Shown one piece after another: positions 10,201 through 21,755 of a DNA stretch of 64,000 nucleotides. Source of the DNA: Edaphochlamys debaryana (Eukaryota; Chlorophyta; Chlorophyceae; Chlamydomonadales); the NCBI GenBank assembly GCA_016858145.1, contig JAEHOE010000028.1:496001-560000 (forward strand), read 5' to 3'. A model generated the notes under the pieces. The model was not told the DNA's origin. It saw only the letters and a list, made by a program, of their open reading frames with translations, and did not search any database. Both the position numbers and the translations under genes were made by a program. Position 1 is the first letter of the stretch. Each line of letters opens with the position of its first letter.

Positions 10201-13200
10201 ATTGCGCCAGGTCTGCACCCAGCACCAACGATAGTGGCGAGACCCAACAGGGCGTACCGAGCGGCCTGCATGCGGATTCGACGTCGAGGGGTACAGGCTG
10301 ACGTCAGGCGGAGCAGCGGAGCAACACTGAGCCAATCAAGCAGCATCGGAGAGCTTGCGATGAGCGGTGTGGAGTCCCCACAGCACCACAAGGGCGCCCC
10401 ACAGCGGCGCACAGAGCAGACGCCACTCCCTGACCCCCCGCCCCACGCACCTGCAAGGCGACCGGCTCCTCCGCTGCCACCTCCCACCCAAGCAGCAGCC
10501 CGCCCCACGTCCCCGGCTGAGCCGCAAGCAGCCCCGGCACCAGCTGCTCGGCGATTTCGGCCGGGCTCCCCGGGAGCGACTGCCCCTGCAAGAGGAGGAC
10601 GATTGTCTGCGCCAGGTCCTGTCGGGAACTCAGACTCGTGCGCATCTGCTTTCGCATCTCCCCGTGTATGTGGCAAACAAACTCCTGCGCACGCGCCGCT
10701 GGTTCCCCCAGGCGAGACAGACCACCTCCAGGGCTGGTAAGCGCGCTGCGGGCGGCGGGGGAGCCGCTCGGGCCCCCCTGGGCCTGGGCCTGGGCCTGGC
10801 GCAGGAATGCATGGGCCCGGCGCTCGACTGAGGTGAGGATCACCGTAACGCGCGTCACGAGTTTGGCATCGGGGACGTCGTTCTGCCCCACCAGCCCCTG
10901 CCGCCCAAGCCAGGCCAGCCACGGCAGCTCCGCCTCCCACGGCTCGGGCGCATCGGGGCCGCCGCCAGAGCCGTTGACACCGCCGCCGCTGCTGCTACAG
11001 CCGCCGGGCGGGTTGTGCCCTGAGGTGTCGCGGGGCGCCCATGACCAGAGGGGGTCAAAGAGGCAGCAGCGGCGGGGATGACCCGGGGGCGGGGTCTCGG
11101 GGGCCGCAGGCGGGGGCGTGGCCACAGCCCCGGTGCTGGCCCACGCAGGCTCGGGCCCGGGCCCAGGCCCAGGGCCTGGGCCTGCCTGGGCCTCGGCTCC
11201 GGGCTCCGGACCCTTCGGGCAGTTGGGGAATCGTTCAGCGTCGCCGTGGCTTGCTTCCTGCCGACCATTATTGCTCTGGTCATCGGCGCAGCTGCCGCCC
11301 CGCTCCCTGCTGCCCTCGCCGCCCCCGCCGCGCCTGCTGGCCAGCCTGGCATCATCTCGCCCCCGATCCAGATCCACATCCAGATCCAGATTCGGGCGCA
11401 GGCTAGCCGAGTCCTGCAGCTCGCCGCGCGGCTCCGGCAGCAGGGGTGACGCCAGCCGCCCTTTGCGCCCAAGGGGGTCTGCTGTCCAGCACCTGTGCAG
11501 CGCATGCGCTGCACCTGCCAATCGACGGAGCTCCTCGAGGCTGGGGCCCGCTCGCTCAGGAGCCATACGCTGGTCGGCACTGGGGACTGCCCCCATCGGC
11601 GTCATGCAGGCCCGCAGCAGCTCGGTCTCCTTGAGGTAGGCTAGGCTGCGATCCATCAGTTGGTCCGTGAGCCAACCGAGATGGTCAGCTGAGTAGCGCG
11701 TGGGCGGGTAGGGCTGGGCCTTGTTGGAGACGCCGATTGGGCCGTGGCAGAGGGCGTAGTGGATCAAACCCGGCGGCGGGCTGAGGGTCCACATCGGCTC
11801 TTCCTCGCTCTCAAGGATTTCGTCGTCCATCTGCAAAGGGCGCACAGGAAGGCGGCGGCATGTGAGCAAGTGCGTCGTTGCGGTAACCCAAGAGCTACGC
11901 CGCTAACGGTACCGGCATTTGCAAGGTCAGGGGGATCGAGCCTACTGCGCGCGCCACGGCCCCACAGCCCTACGGCCATACGTGTTCCGTGTGCTGACGG
12001 CCCCCATGGCCCCATGCTCACCTGACTCTGAAGCGTGACGTGGGCGAGAGCCACTCCCGCGCACGCCAGCGGCTCCGGGCCCTGCCCCTCGCCTCCCCAC
12101 GGCTCCAGGGCGGCGCTGGGGATGCCGTGGAGCAGGAGCAGACCCGTCACGGCGGCGCGAAGGACCTGCGGGAGGAGAATATGGGCAGTGCAAGGAAGAT
12201 CAAGGGAGGATACATACTTACAATGGTCGGCGCGAGCCCCTGAACACAAAAGAAGCAGCCGAAAGTAAGCGCAATGGGCGCAAGCAGAGAACGTAGCAGG
12301 CTGGGACTACTTCTTGTGCTTAGCCACCCTCATGTGAGGTACGCAGCAAGGTGTGGCAGTGGCAAGGAACTGAGCGTGTAGCCCTGCCCCCCGCTCCCGC
12401 CCTTCACACCTGCAGTATCGGGCCCCTGACCCCGCCGCCGCCCGACAAAAGACATCTCGCCGCCTGCGCCAGCTGCGCCCACGCCGCCGACGCCTCCAGC
12501 AGCCCCGGCCGCAGCGCCTCCGCCAACTCAAGGAGCTGAGAGCCGTCCAGGTTCGAGCAGTACCCGTACAGCGCAAGGTCCGGCGCAGCAGACTCCGCCA
12601 GCCCCATCTGGGTCAGGATCCTGTCGTACCGTTCTGCGTCCGCGTCAGCAGCTGCTGCCAGCTCCTCCCACGCGGGACCGGCGAGATCGTCTTGCTCCTC
12701 ACCCACTGCGCGTGCCTCCGCCTCGTGCACTGCATTCCGCATGAGCTGTTCCGCTCTAGCGCAGGCAGTCGCAAGCGCTTTGCATCGGCCCTGCCATTCG
12801 TCGTTCGGGCCGCGGAGCGAGCCGTGCAATCTGCGAATGCCTTCCCCGAGTCCGTCCCACAGCTGTTGTGGTTCAATAACCAGGGGCGCCCGTGAGTGTG
12901 TGAGCTGTGTTGCTACGCGCGGCAGGACCTGGAGATCAGGGGCGGCCGGGAAGGATGGTTGAGGGTTCAGCATACAGAGTAGAGCACACTGGCATGCTTG
13001 GGGCCCCGCCCGGAACACCTGTCGTATTCCTACCCGGGGCGTTGTGGTGCTCACCGGCGGTGCGCTGTCCTGCAAGGGCACGTAGGGGACCCACACCGAG
13101 CCCGCTGACACTCGGCCGCTGGTTGAAGACTGGGGTGAAGGTGGGTCTGCTGTGGAAGGGCTGTGCGCCGCGGGCCCCGCCGCGCCGTGTGTCGCCTGGG

Positions 13201-13603
13201 GCCAGGGCAGGCGCTTGACCCAGCCGACCCCAGGACTGTTGGGGGCTGAGGCGGCAGGCCCGCCGCCCCCGCCGCCTGCGCTCGAGGCGGCAGCGAGCAT
13301 GAAGCCCACGCCCGAGCGACGGCCGCGGGCCGAGAGGGCCGTGGCCGTGGGGGCGCAGCGGCGGAGGTGGGCCAGAGCCTGCAGCTGGGGGCGCGACAGC
13401 CGACCTGCCGCCGAGCCCCGCTGAGCCTGCACCTTTCTAGTCCCGTCCGTCTCAGCGTCTCCAGCCTCATGCGCCGCATCGGCCTTCGGCTTCGCGTTGT
13501 CGCGTTCGGCAGAGCGCTCCACAGTATCGCTTTGTCGCAACTCTGCCAGGAGCTCGCTCACAATCAGCTGCCTTCTCCGGTGCTCCTGGATTGTGATGAG
13601 CAT
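7288..13603 (-). CDS. Array copy 1: large uncharacterised helical protein, apparent frameshift
   Basis: Nine exons: 13603-13055, 12928-12410, 12165-12022, 11830-10451, 10265-9082, 8836-8792, 8467-8364, 8110-7990, 7836-7288. All introns are phase 0 except 7/8 (phase 2). The product is about 1,531 residues if one frame break is discounted. Exon 1 starts MLITIQEHRRRQLIVSELL. Exon 2 ends with ALRPGLLEASAAWAQLAQA. Exon 3 is VLRAAVTGLLLLHGIPSAA and onward. Exon 4 has RRCCLFDPLW, DAPEPWEAELPWLAWL and LVPGLLAAQPGTWG. Exon 5 has APGWTCAHD and CYGPGLDPAE. Exon 9 has MECVSGRPGELVLPDM. Exon 5 changes frame at the C6 run 10171-10176: upstream the frame reads ACVAAGG, downstream the paralogue-matching frame reads SVGDVLG, and 1,184 nt is not a multiple of three. 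It could be a sequencing slip or a dying gene. Function unknown. Confidence 0.82.
10171..10176 (-). other. Frameshift site in copy 1 (C6 homopolymer)
   Basis: Copies 2 and 3 read through this point in one frame (CVAAGWLAADVLA and CVAAGWMADDVLA). Copy 1 needs one more or two fewer bases in the homopolymer to give CVAAG..SVGDVLG. The frame that continues from exon 4 runs into a stop soon after. Confidence 0.75.
12062..12165 (-). repeat. 104-bp conserved tract, exon 3 of copy 1
   Basis: It differs from the form shared by copies 2, 3 and 5 at one base near the 5' end of the exon, and that change is synonymous (CTT for CTC, Leu). It covers the hydrophobic part of exon 3. Confidence 0.95.
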
Positions 13604-13740
13604 TGCGCCTTAAAGGAATTGGACGCCTAGAAGATCCCGCGGTTCACCGGCCCACCAGCCTGAAGTGCTGCCCAAGCTCTACGACTGCATACCAACTCAA
13701 ACCCAGCATGTTAAGTGATACCGAAGAGCTAGAGAGACAG
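13604..13740 (-). promoter_or_regulatory. Conserved 5' flank of copy 1
   Basis: Directly upstream of the ATG, with plus-strand words GAAGATCCCGCG (about 20 bases out) and AGCTAGAGAGACAGTTGG (about 120 bases out) in the same order and spacing as upstream of copies 2 and 3. It probably covers the 5' leader and core promoter; no TATA box is evident. Confidence 0.45.
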
Positions 13741-14472
13741 TTGGTCTGCTATCGTTCTGGTGTGCGAGCGGTGTCGCACACACACGTACGCTTCTGCAAG
13801 CGTGTTCTGTGGCTTGTATGTGCGCAGAGTTGTCCTAGTCGCATCTAGGTAGAACGGGTTTTAGGGCGGCACCTCGCAGGCTGATCCGCATTCTGTCGTG
13901 CCGTCTTCCAACCGCCCTCGCTCGAGTGCTCCCTGTGCCGCTACATCGCCCCAACAAGGGCACAGGACATGATGAAGGGCTGAGCCCCAAACCCCGCGAG
14001 GCCGGGCAGCACTGGGGCCGCGCAATCAAGCCAACATCAAGCCAACAGTCTGCCAACAGCCCGTCATCAGTGGCCTACAAGCAGACGGCATCAGAGTTTC
14101 AACCCATGACGCAAAGCAGTGAATCAGATACGGGTTCTTCAGTTCCTGCGCACAGGGTTCCTCTCTTCAGCGGGCGGCCAACGCAGGCAAGCCATGCATA
14201 CCAATCCATCCACGCCCCCTCCGGTTGGCATAAAGCCTTTCTGTTATTTCTGCACAGCCCCACTGCCTGTACGGCGGCCTGCCTGTTTACGCCTGACCGT
14301 CTGCCTAGTCTCTGTCTAGTACCCCACCCGGGTACAAGCTCATCCTGCGCAGTTCGCATGCAGCCTCCCGCCAACATAACTCCCATATATTCTGAGTTGA
14401 CGACAGGGCCCTGGCATCAATGTGTGCCCGCCTGACCAACACCCCTCAGCAAATACAGCTACCGCTCTATAA
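13604..14472. other. Intergenic region between copies 1 and 2
   Basis: About 0.87 kb. The first 200 bases or so (13604 to about 13810) match the upstream flanks of copies 2 and 3 and should hold the promoter and 5' leader of copy 1. The rest should include the 3' flank of copy 2. No other gene seen. Confidence 0.6.
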
Positions 14473-17400
14473 TTACCGTTTCGCAGCAGCCGTCCGCTTC
14501 AGTGCTGCCCCGAGCCTCAGAGCCTCCGTGGCCGCCCGGTGCCTCCGCATGTCTGGCAGCACCAGCTCCCCCGGCCGCCCCGGAACGCACTCCATTATCC
14601 GCAGCTGCACCTGAAGGCCCTCGCGCAGGGGCCCGCACCCGCCGGGCCCATCCGATAGCAGGCCCAGCAGCTCGGACTCAGCGCCTCGGGCCATTGCCTC
14701 AAACTCTGCACCGACAGCTGCGTTAGGAATCATCTGGCCAGCGTCCTGCAAAGCGCGGTACGGCCGCAGCAGGATGTCAACGTTGCGTATGGTGCACAGG
14801 TGTGACGCCAGCTCCCCCACAAGGGCCGAGAAACCCGCCCACGGCTTGGCACCGCTACCGTCCAGGGGTGCGGCCGGGATGGAAGCCGAGGAGCCAGGCT
14901 TGGACCCACGGCACGCCTCGGCGCCCGCAAGCCGCCGAGCCTCCAGTTCAAGTTCCTCCACATTCGTACAGTTGACGTGCACAACCACCACGCAGCAGTC
15001 GCGGCCGACCCCCCGCATCTCCTGCCGTACCTGTGGCGTACGGCAGTGCCGTACGGCAGGGGACGAGGTCAGTACTGGGCTGTGCCGTACGGCGTCGAGG
15101 GAACGTGGCCGCAGTGTGTGCACGCGCGGGTACCACGCAGCCACCACCCGCACCCACCTCGGCGGCAAGCATCAGGGCCCCGAGGGTGCCCACGACTCCG
15201 TAGCCGGAGACCCATATGGCTCCCAGGCCCTTGTCCAGCAGAGCCGCCTTGGCCTCCTTGAGGTGAGCAGCACGGGGCCTGCGGCAAGAGGGAAGCCCCA
15301 AAAGAATGATGCAGAAGTAACGGAATCGGGCTGATGATGCGCGCAGCCGCTGGCGATCAAGAGCCGAGGATTCTACAGACCTACGCTCTGTCCTTCCGGC
15401 AGTGATCCTGTTTACAAGACCTGTAAGCAATGATGGCCCTAAACCACTGCGCACGCTCAATGTCCAGCATCTCACTTGGGGGCGGCTGACGTGGGCGTGA
15501 CCTTGGGAATGCTCGCCTCCATCTCTGCCCACGGGTACTTGGCCTTGTGCAGGCCCTTGGCGACGGGCAGGCAGCCGACCTGAGGCCGGGGAGGGATGCG
15601 TGGAGAGGGAGCAGGATCAGCGAAGCACACGGACGAGTGGGTGAGGCATGGACACGCCCACACGGACGGCACAGCTTCCCGCCGTCTCTCCGCTCAGCAC
15701 TGGGAACCTTGCGCTTGCCACGACGGCAGCCCCTCTCAGGTCTCACCCCGCCCCCTCCCCACCTGCAGGTCGCGGATAAGCACCCGCACCGACTTGGGGT
15801 CCCAGGCCTGCACAGGAGGGCCGATGCAACACTGTCGTCAGGCGTCTGCAGCAGACTGTGGTCCCAAAGACCGTAACCAGGGCCAAGCCTCCCCACCCCT
15901 CGCTCCTCGCTCCACCCCAGTTCCTTCCGACCCCCAACCTACCCCGGCCGCACGCTGCCTGCTCCCGGGACCCGCACCACCTCCCGCCGCCGCCGTGCCG
16001 CCACCGGTGCTGCCATGCACCACCTCGGGAAAGAACACCAGCGGGTGGCAGAACTCCTTTCCGTCCCGTTGCCGACCCGTCAGGTTCTCCAAAAGGGCCA
16101 GGACCATCGTCGCGTGTTCGGGCCCCTCCAGGAGAAGCGACTGCGGCTGGAGCGGGGGTTGCGGAAATGACACGGCCGAAAGGCCCCCCACAGGGCTGCT
16201 CTCCGCTACGCGCAGCAGCGCCGCCCGGGCTTCTGCTGGATCGCGGCCGGGCCCGTAGCAGGGCGTGGCGTCTGAGCCCAGCGCTGCCGCTGCCTCTGGG
16301 GCGGCGGCAGAAGCTCCGTGCGTTGCTGCTTGGAGAGGACCAGCAGCCGCTACGAGCGCCTGGGCCACGCCTGGGCCTGGGCCTGGGCCTGGGCCTGGGC
16401 CTGGGCCTATAGGGCTGGGACTACGGCCGCCGCCGCTGGAGCCAGCCGCCGCGAGCGCCCTGGACTTGAGCCGTTCCAAGGCGCCTGGCTCGAGGGCCTT
16501 GAGCGCCAAGGCTGCCAGCAGTCCCTCCGCGCATGCCCGGTTCTCGTAAGCCCTACGCATCAGCTCCTTATCGCCTGTGGCCCGAGCCGACTCCTCCACA
16601 ACCACTGTGTTTGCAAGGCCGGCCAGGAGCAGCATGAGCTCCGGCGCGCCGCGAAAAGCGAGCGTTGCGTGCGCAATCGCGGCGCCGGGCTTTACGGCGC
16701 CGGCCTCCGCGCGCAGCCCTGGCCCGCCGACGCCCCCGCCTCCGCCAACACCTCCGAGGTCGCGGTCGTGCGCACAGGTCCAGCCGGGTGCCGTACGCAC
16801 GTACGACAGCGGCTCGAGTAGATCCAAGTCTGTGATGATGGTGCCCATGGCAGCTGCGTCGAGCCAGGCCTGGAACGTCTGTTGGGCGCTGTTGCAAGGC
16901 GCCGCCTTGGCCAATACATCCGCCGCTAGCCAGCCGGCGGCCACACAGCGGCTCAGGAGGAGCTGACCGGGATGACAGGCCAGCCCAGCCAGCGCGGCAA
17001 GACCCAATAGCCCGAACCGGGCGGCCTGCATGTGGGGTTGCAAAGGACAGGGCGTTCTACAGAGTCCAGGGAGGCTGGGTGCAGACTCGGTACAGCAGGT
17101 GAAGCAGCGCTCGGGTCGGCGGTCCGAGCGCAGGAGGAGCAAGTATGGGTACCGGCGCGTCGAGGAGCAAAGTGCCGTACACGACTCCCACAGCCCATGC
17201 CAAGGTCCATGCGCCCGCAGCTGCTCCAGGGCACAGGCGCCGAGCGCAGCGGCCGCAAGCGCCGCGGCCGCCCCTTTGCGCCCCCACAAACCTACGCCCA
17301 CCCTGGCCCCCACACCGCACCCACGTGTGCAGCGTGCGGGTCTCCCTCCGCTAGCTCCCGGCCCCGCAGCAGCCGGGCCCACGTGCGTGGATGCTCTGCT

Positions 17401-20312
17401 AGGAGCCCGGGATTGAGGCACTCGGCAGTTTCTGCGGCGCTCGTGGGCAGGGGGAGGCCCAGCACCAAACTGGACATCGTGGGGCCCAGGTCCCTCCGAG
17501 AGTCCAGGCTTCGGATGATGTCCGTTCGGCGCATGCTGATGAGGCGCCTGGCCTCGTCGTGCGCGAGGGTTGCGGCGTCCTCGAGGAGGGGCCTGTGGGC
17601 CTGGGCCTGGGCCTGGCGTAGGATAGCGTGGGCCTGGCGCTCGGCTGAGGTGAGCGTCTCTGTGAGGAGCGCTGTGAGCGCGGCCCTGCCCTGCTCCTGC
17701 TGCTCGAGCATCCCCAACCGCATCATCCAGGCCAGCCAAGGCAGCTCCGCCTCCCACGGCTCGGTTGACTCCGGGCCGCCGCCAGAGCCGTTGACACCGC
17801 CGCCGCTGCTGCTACTGCCGCCGCCGTGGCTGTGACCTGGGCCGTCGCGGCCCGCCCACCACCACAGCGGGTCAAAGAGGCAGCAGCGGGGAGGGGGGCC
17901 GTGGGGCGCGGGGGAAGCAGGCGCGGGCCGGGGCCTGAGTCGTGGGCTGGCTGACGTGGACCCAGGCCCCGGGCCTGTCTGGTCCTCGGCTCCTGATTCG
18001 GTTCCCGACCGGCAGTTGTGGAACTCCTCGTCTCCGCCGCTGCCCTCCTCTGCATCGCTGTGGACACTGGCGTAGCTGCCGCCCCAGTCCTCGCTGCCAT
18101 CGCCGTCCGCGCCGTGCCGCCCTGGAGCCAGCCCTGGCCCCAGCCCCCGACCCAGATCCAGATCCAGATCCGCATCCGGCAGCAGCGGTGACGCCAGCCG
18201 CCCGTCCTGGCAAGCCTTCAGCCCGTCGTCATGCACCTCCAGATATCGTTGTGCGCAGTCTGCATGCAGCGCAAACGCCTCGCGCGATAGCCGCCGGAGC
18301 ACGGTGGCGCTGGGGACTGCCCCCATCGGCGTCATGCAGGCCCGCAGCAGCTCGGTCTCCTTGAGGTAGGCTAGGCCTCGGTCCATCAGTTGGTCCGTGA
18401 GCCAATCGAGATGGTCAGCTGAGTAGCGCGTCGGCGGGTAGGGCTGGGCCTCGCTAGAGGTGCCGATTGGGCCGTGGCAGAGGGCGTAGTGGATCAATCC
18501 CGGCGGCGGGCTGAGGGTCCACATCGACTCTTCCTCGCTCTCATCAATAGCGTCGTCCAGCTGTGAAGGGCACACACGCAGGCGGCCTCATGTGAGCAAG
18601 TGCAGCGTTGCGGTCACCCAAGAGCTACGCCGCTAACGGTATGTGCAAGGGGCCATGGGCCGGGTGATCAAGTCTACCGTGCGCGCCGCCGCCTGAAGGC
18701 CCCTGCACGCCGTGTCTCTAGGGCACACAGTATCCAGGGCACTGCGTACCTCATTCTGAAAGGTGATGTGGATGAGAGCCACTCCCGCACACGCCAGCGG
18801 CTCCGGGCCCTGCCCCTCGCCTCCCCACGGCTCCAGGGCGGCGCTGGGGATGCCGTGGAGCAGGAGCAGACCCGTCACGGCGGCGCGGAGGACCTGCGGG
18901 GAGGAAGCGTTGGTCGACGTTTGTGAGACATATGGACCGAGGTGCAATCAAGGGAATCGGCAAGGGAATCAAGCATGGCACGCACCCCTGCCCCCGCCCC
19001 GCCGCCCGCACCTGCAGTGATGCTCCCTTGACTCCCCTGCTGCACGCCTCCACCCCCTCCGTCGCCTGCGCTAGCTGCGCCCACGCCGCCGACGCCTCCA
19101 GCAGCCCCGGCCGCAGCGCCTCCGCCAACTCAAGGAGCTGAGAGTCGTCCAGGTTCGAGCAGTACCCGTACAGCGCAAGATCCGGCGCAGCAGACTCCGC
19201 CAGCCCCATCTGGGTCAGGATCTTGTCGTACCGCACTGCATCCGTGTAAGCAGCTTCCTGAAGATCCTCCCATGCGGGACCGGCGAGATTGTCGTGCTCC
19301 TCATCCAACAGCACGGTCTCCGCCTCGTGGGTCGCATCCCGCATGAGCTGTCGCGCCTTAGCGGCAGCGGAGGTGAAAGCGTCGCAGCGACGCTGCCAAG
19401 CGTTGCTTGGGCCGCGGAGCAGGCGGTGGGCTTTATAGATAGCGTCCATCAGTCCGTCCCACAACTGGCGTGGCTTAATAACGTGGGGCGCCCGTGAGAG
19501 CGTGAGCTGTGTGGCTAGGCGCGGCAGGACCTGGCAGGCAGGGCAGGGGCGGGCAGGAAGGTTGGTTGTGGGTTGAGCAAACAGTGTAAGGAACATTGGC
19601 ATGCTTGGGGCCCCGCCGTGGCATGTGGCGTGGCGGAGGACCGAGCAAGGTGGTTTAGCGTGGTCGTGCCATAACCATGAAGGGGGAGATAGTCCCCAGA
19701 ACCAGCCCGGAGCGTTGCGGTGCTCACCGGCGGAGCGCTGTCCTGCAAGGGCACGTAGGGGCCCCACACCGAGCCCGCTGAGGTACGGCCGTTGATTGAC
19801 GGTTGGGGCGAAGGCGGGTCTGCTGTGGAAGGGCTGTGCCCCGCTGCGCCTAGATTCGGCTGGGGCCAGGGCAGGCGCTTGCGCCAGCGGCCGGTGAAAG
19901 GTTGGCTGGGGCCGGCGGGAGTTGAGGCACGGGGGGCTGAGGCGGCAGGCCCGCCGCCCCCGCCCCCGGCGCCCGAGGCGGCGGCGAGGATGAAGCCCGC
20001 GCCCGAGCGACGGCCGCGTGCCGAGAGGGCCGTGGCCGTGGGGGCGCAGCGGCGGAGGTGGGCCAGCGCCTGCACCTGGGGGCGCGATAGCCGACATGCC
20101 GCCGAGCCCCCCTGAGCGGCCACCGTCGCCTGCACGCCTCCACCTTCTATGGGATCATCTTCATCCTCTGGAGGTGACTCGCCCCTCGATTTCGCCTTTC
20201 TGACTTGTTCCTGTCGCTCGCGAGCCCGCTCATCTCTGTGCCGCTGCGCCTCGTCGAGCAGCTCCCCGACAACCGACCGCCTTCTGCGAAGTACTTGGCA
20301 TGCGCCGAGCAT
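14473..20312 (-). CDS. Array copy 2: large uncharacterised helical protein, intact
   Basis: Nine exons: 20312-19728, 19530-19012, 18893-18750, 18560-17325, 17025-15943, 15807-15763, 15579-15476, 15278-15158, 15030-14473. All phases agree, giving 1,464 residues. The ATG is followed by LGACQVLRRRRSVVGELLDE, and an in-frame TGA lies 14 codons upstream. Exon 4 begins with LDDAIDESEEESMWTL, so the Met seen there in copies 1 and 3 is not a start. Exon 4 carries an acidic Ser/Glu stretch, PRCCLFDPLWWWAGRDG and EPWEAELPWLAWMMRLG. Exon 5 starts AARFGLLGLAALAG and holds RTAPGWTCAHD, a (GP)n tract from GGGCCT repeats, CYGPGRDPAE and CHPLVFFPEVVHG. Exon 9 has GPLREGLQVQLRIMEC then PGRPGELVLPDM. It has no signal peptide that I can see and no domain I recognise. 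It is the cleanest reference with copy 3. Confidence 0.88.
16367..16411 (-). repeat. GGGCCT hexamer tract in copy 2 exon 5
   Basis: About six perfect tandem hexamers (plus strand GGGCCT) are translated as Pro-Gly repeats. Shorter runs of the same hexamer lie in coding exons of copies 1, 2 and 3, read as Ala-Gln or Pro-Gly according to frame. Confidence 0.9.
18790..18893 (-). repeat. 104-bp conserved tract, exon 3 of copy 2
   Basis: Identical by eye to the tracts of copies 3 and 5. The remaining 40 nt of the exon differ between copies. Confidence 0.95.
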
Positions 20313-20480
20313 TGGGCCTTCAGGTGTTGGACGCCGCGAAGATCCCGCGATTCAGCAGCCCTCGCAACGCAGCCCGCCAGGCTGCAGAGCTGCTCAACCC
20401 CTCGTTTTACATCCCATCAAAAAGCAGCACTTGCATAGAGAAGCTGGAGAGACACTTGGCCGGCTACCGTCCTCATGGCG
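20313..20480 (-). promoter_or_regulatory. Conserved 5' flank of copy 2
   Basis: Shares plus-strand words GAAGATCCCGCGATTCAGCA and AGAAGCTGGAGAGAC with the flank of copy 3 and, less exactly, copy 1. Probably leader plus promoter. Confidence 0.45.
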
Positions 20481-21654
20481 GTCCTTGTGTACAATAATAG
20501 CCTGTCGCGTATAATAGCCTGTCTGTGCTGGCAAGAAGCAAGCGCAACAGTTACACCTAGGTGCAGGACAACGCACGCGTCCCCCGTCGCCACATACACA
20601 CGCCGCGGGCCCCCCCCGCCTTCCTTCCCCGGGCTCGTCGGAGGCCATGCCCTCCGACCCCCCGGGCCCTTGGTAACACGCATGCTGGCCGCCTATCCCG
20701 TGCCCTCGCCTGCCCCAGGACTCGCTCCCATGCCTCGTCGTCTCCAAGCGCCATCCGCAGCCACAGCTCGGCAGCCAGATATGGTGGCATGGCTCCTGCG
20801 CCGCCGCCCAGCCGTAGGACCCTTCGGCGACTCTGGCCGCGCCATGCAGCCCACGCCCAGCTGTCTTGCCCATGTCCCTGTGCCCCTATGTCCGCTCCCC
20901 AGCATCCTACCCCTCAGCTCTCCGCCTTCAGCGCTCTGCTGCAGCCTGCAGCCTGCACTTGCACTTTGGCCCCCTCAGCTGTCCCTCTTGCACGACGCAC
21001 TGGCAGCCCACGGCCCTCTCCACAGCCCAGCTCAGCTTCCTCGCAGGTTCCAGCATGCGTTGCGTGCGCCCGTTGTTACCCCTAGCACGACGGCCACAGC
21101 AAACAGAGCGATGCGACCGTGTCATCATGTCTACGAGCGCAAGGCAGCCTGAGCAGAAACCTCCTCGCCAGCGCCGTCCCCGTCTTCGCCCACATATCCC
21201 TCTCACTTGGGCACCAGCCCTTAGGCTCCCCAAAACGTTGCGCGCTCCCATAACGCCATCTTGGAGCCGAGTCGCATTTAGTTGCACGCCGGGTTCTGGG
21301 GTCTTCCTTGAGCGTCCGTAGACGCAGCTCCGCCAGCCTGCCGTACGGTCGACCCACCTACACTGCCGCCAGCACGCGCCCTCCTTCTTTCCCCCAGCTC
21401 GCACCTTCACACACTGCACTGCACTATGCGGCTTTCGGCGTCCTAGCGGCTCACGTGGCGCTTTCCATCCGCTTCGCAGGTGAGCTTGCGCCACGTTCTG
21501 GGATCCGCGGACGCCTGCACGCACACGCTGGGGGCCTCGGCACCACAAGATGGCATAGGAAAGATAAGTGACGAGTCCGAATGCGTTGCGTGGTGCGGCC
21601 CTTAGGATCACCCGTGCGGCTGCTTGCCCATGCCTGTCGCTCTGCCTCTCCCTC

Positions 21655-21755
21655 TTTCTGTCGCGTTGCGCACAGCCTAGTTGCGTTCAGCTGCATCCCC
21701 CTTCGTCGTCGTCCGGACTACGCTGCACGGCCCCTGCGAGCACAGAACCCCCGGG
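21655..21755. repeat. Duplicated upstream block, copy 2 side
   Basis: A block ending in GACTACGCTGCACGGCCCCT and GCGAGCACAGAA recurs at 29895-29995 upstream of copy 3 on the same strand. It is non-coding as far as I can see, a remnant of the duplication that made copies 2 and 3. Confidence 0.8.

Noticed and set aside
9523..10740. Long plus-strand open frame (405 codons) inside copy 1
   Set aside because: It lies antisense to exons 4 and 5 of copy 1, whose frame is supported by paralogues and splice sites. GC-rich third positions create such antisense frames.
20475..21152. Plus-strand open frame (225 codons) upstream of copy 2
   Set aside because: Composition is what a GC-rich spacer gives by chance, and nothing in it matches a domain or the array family.
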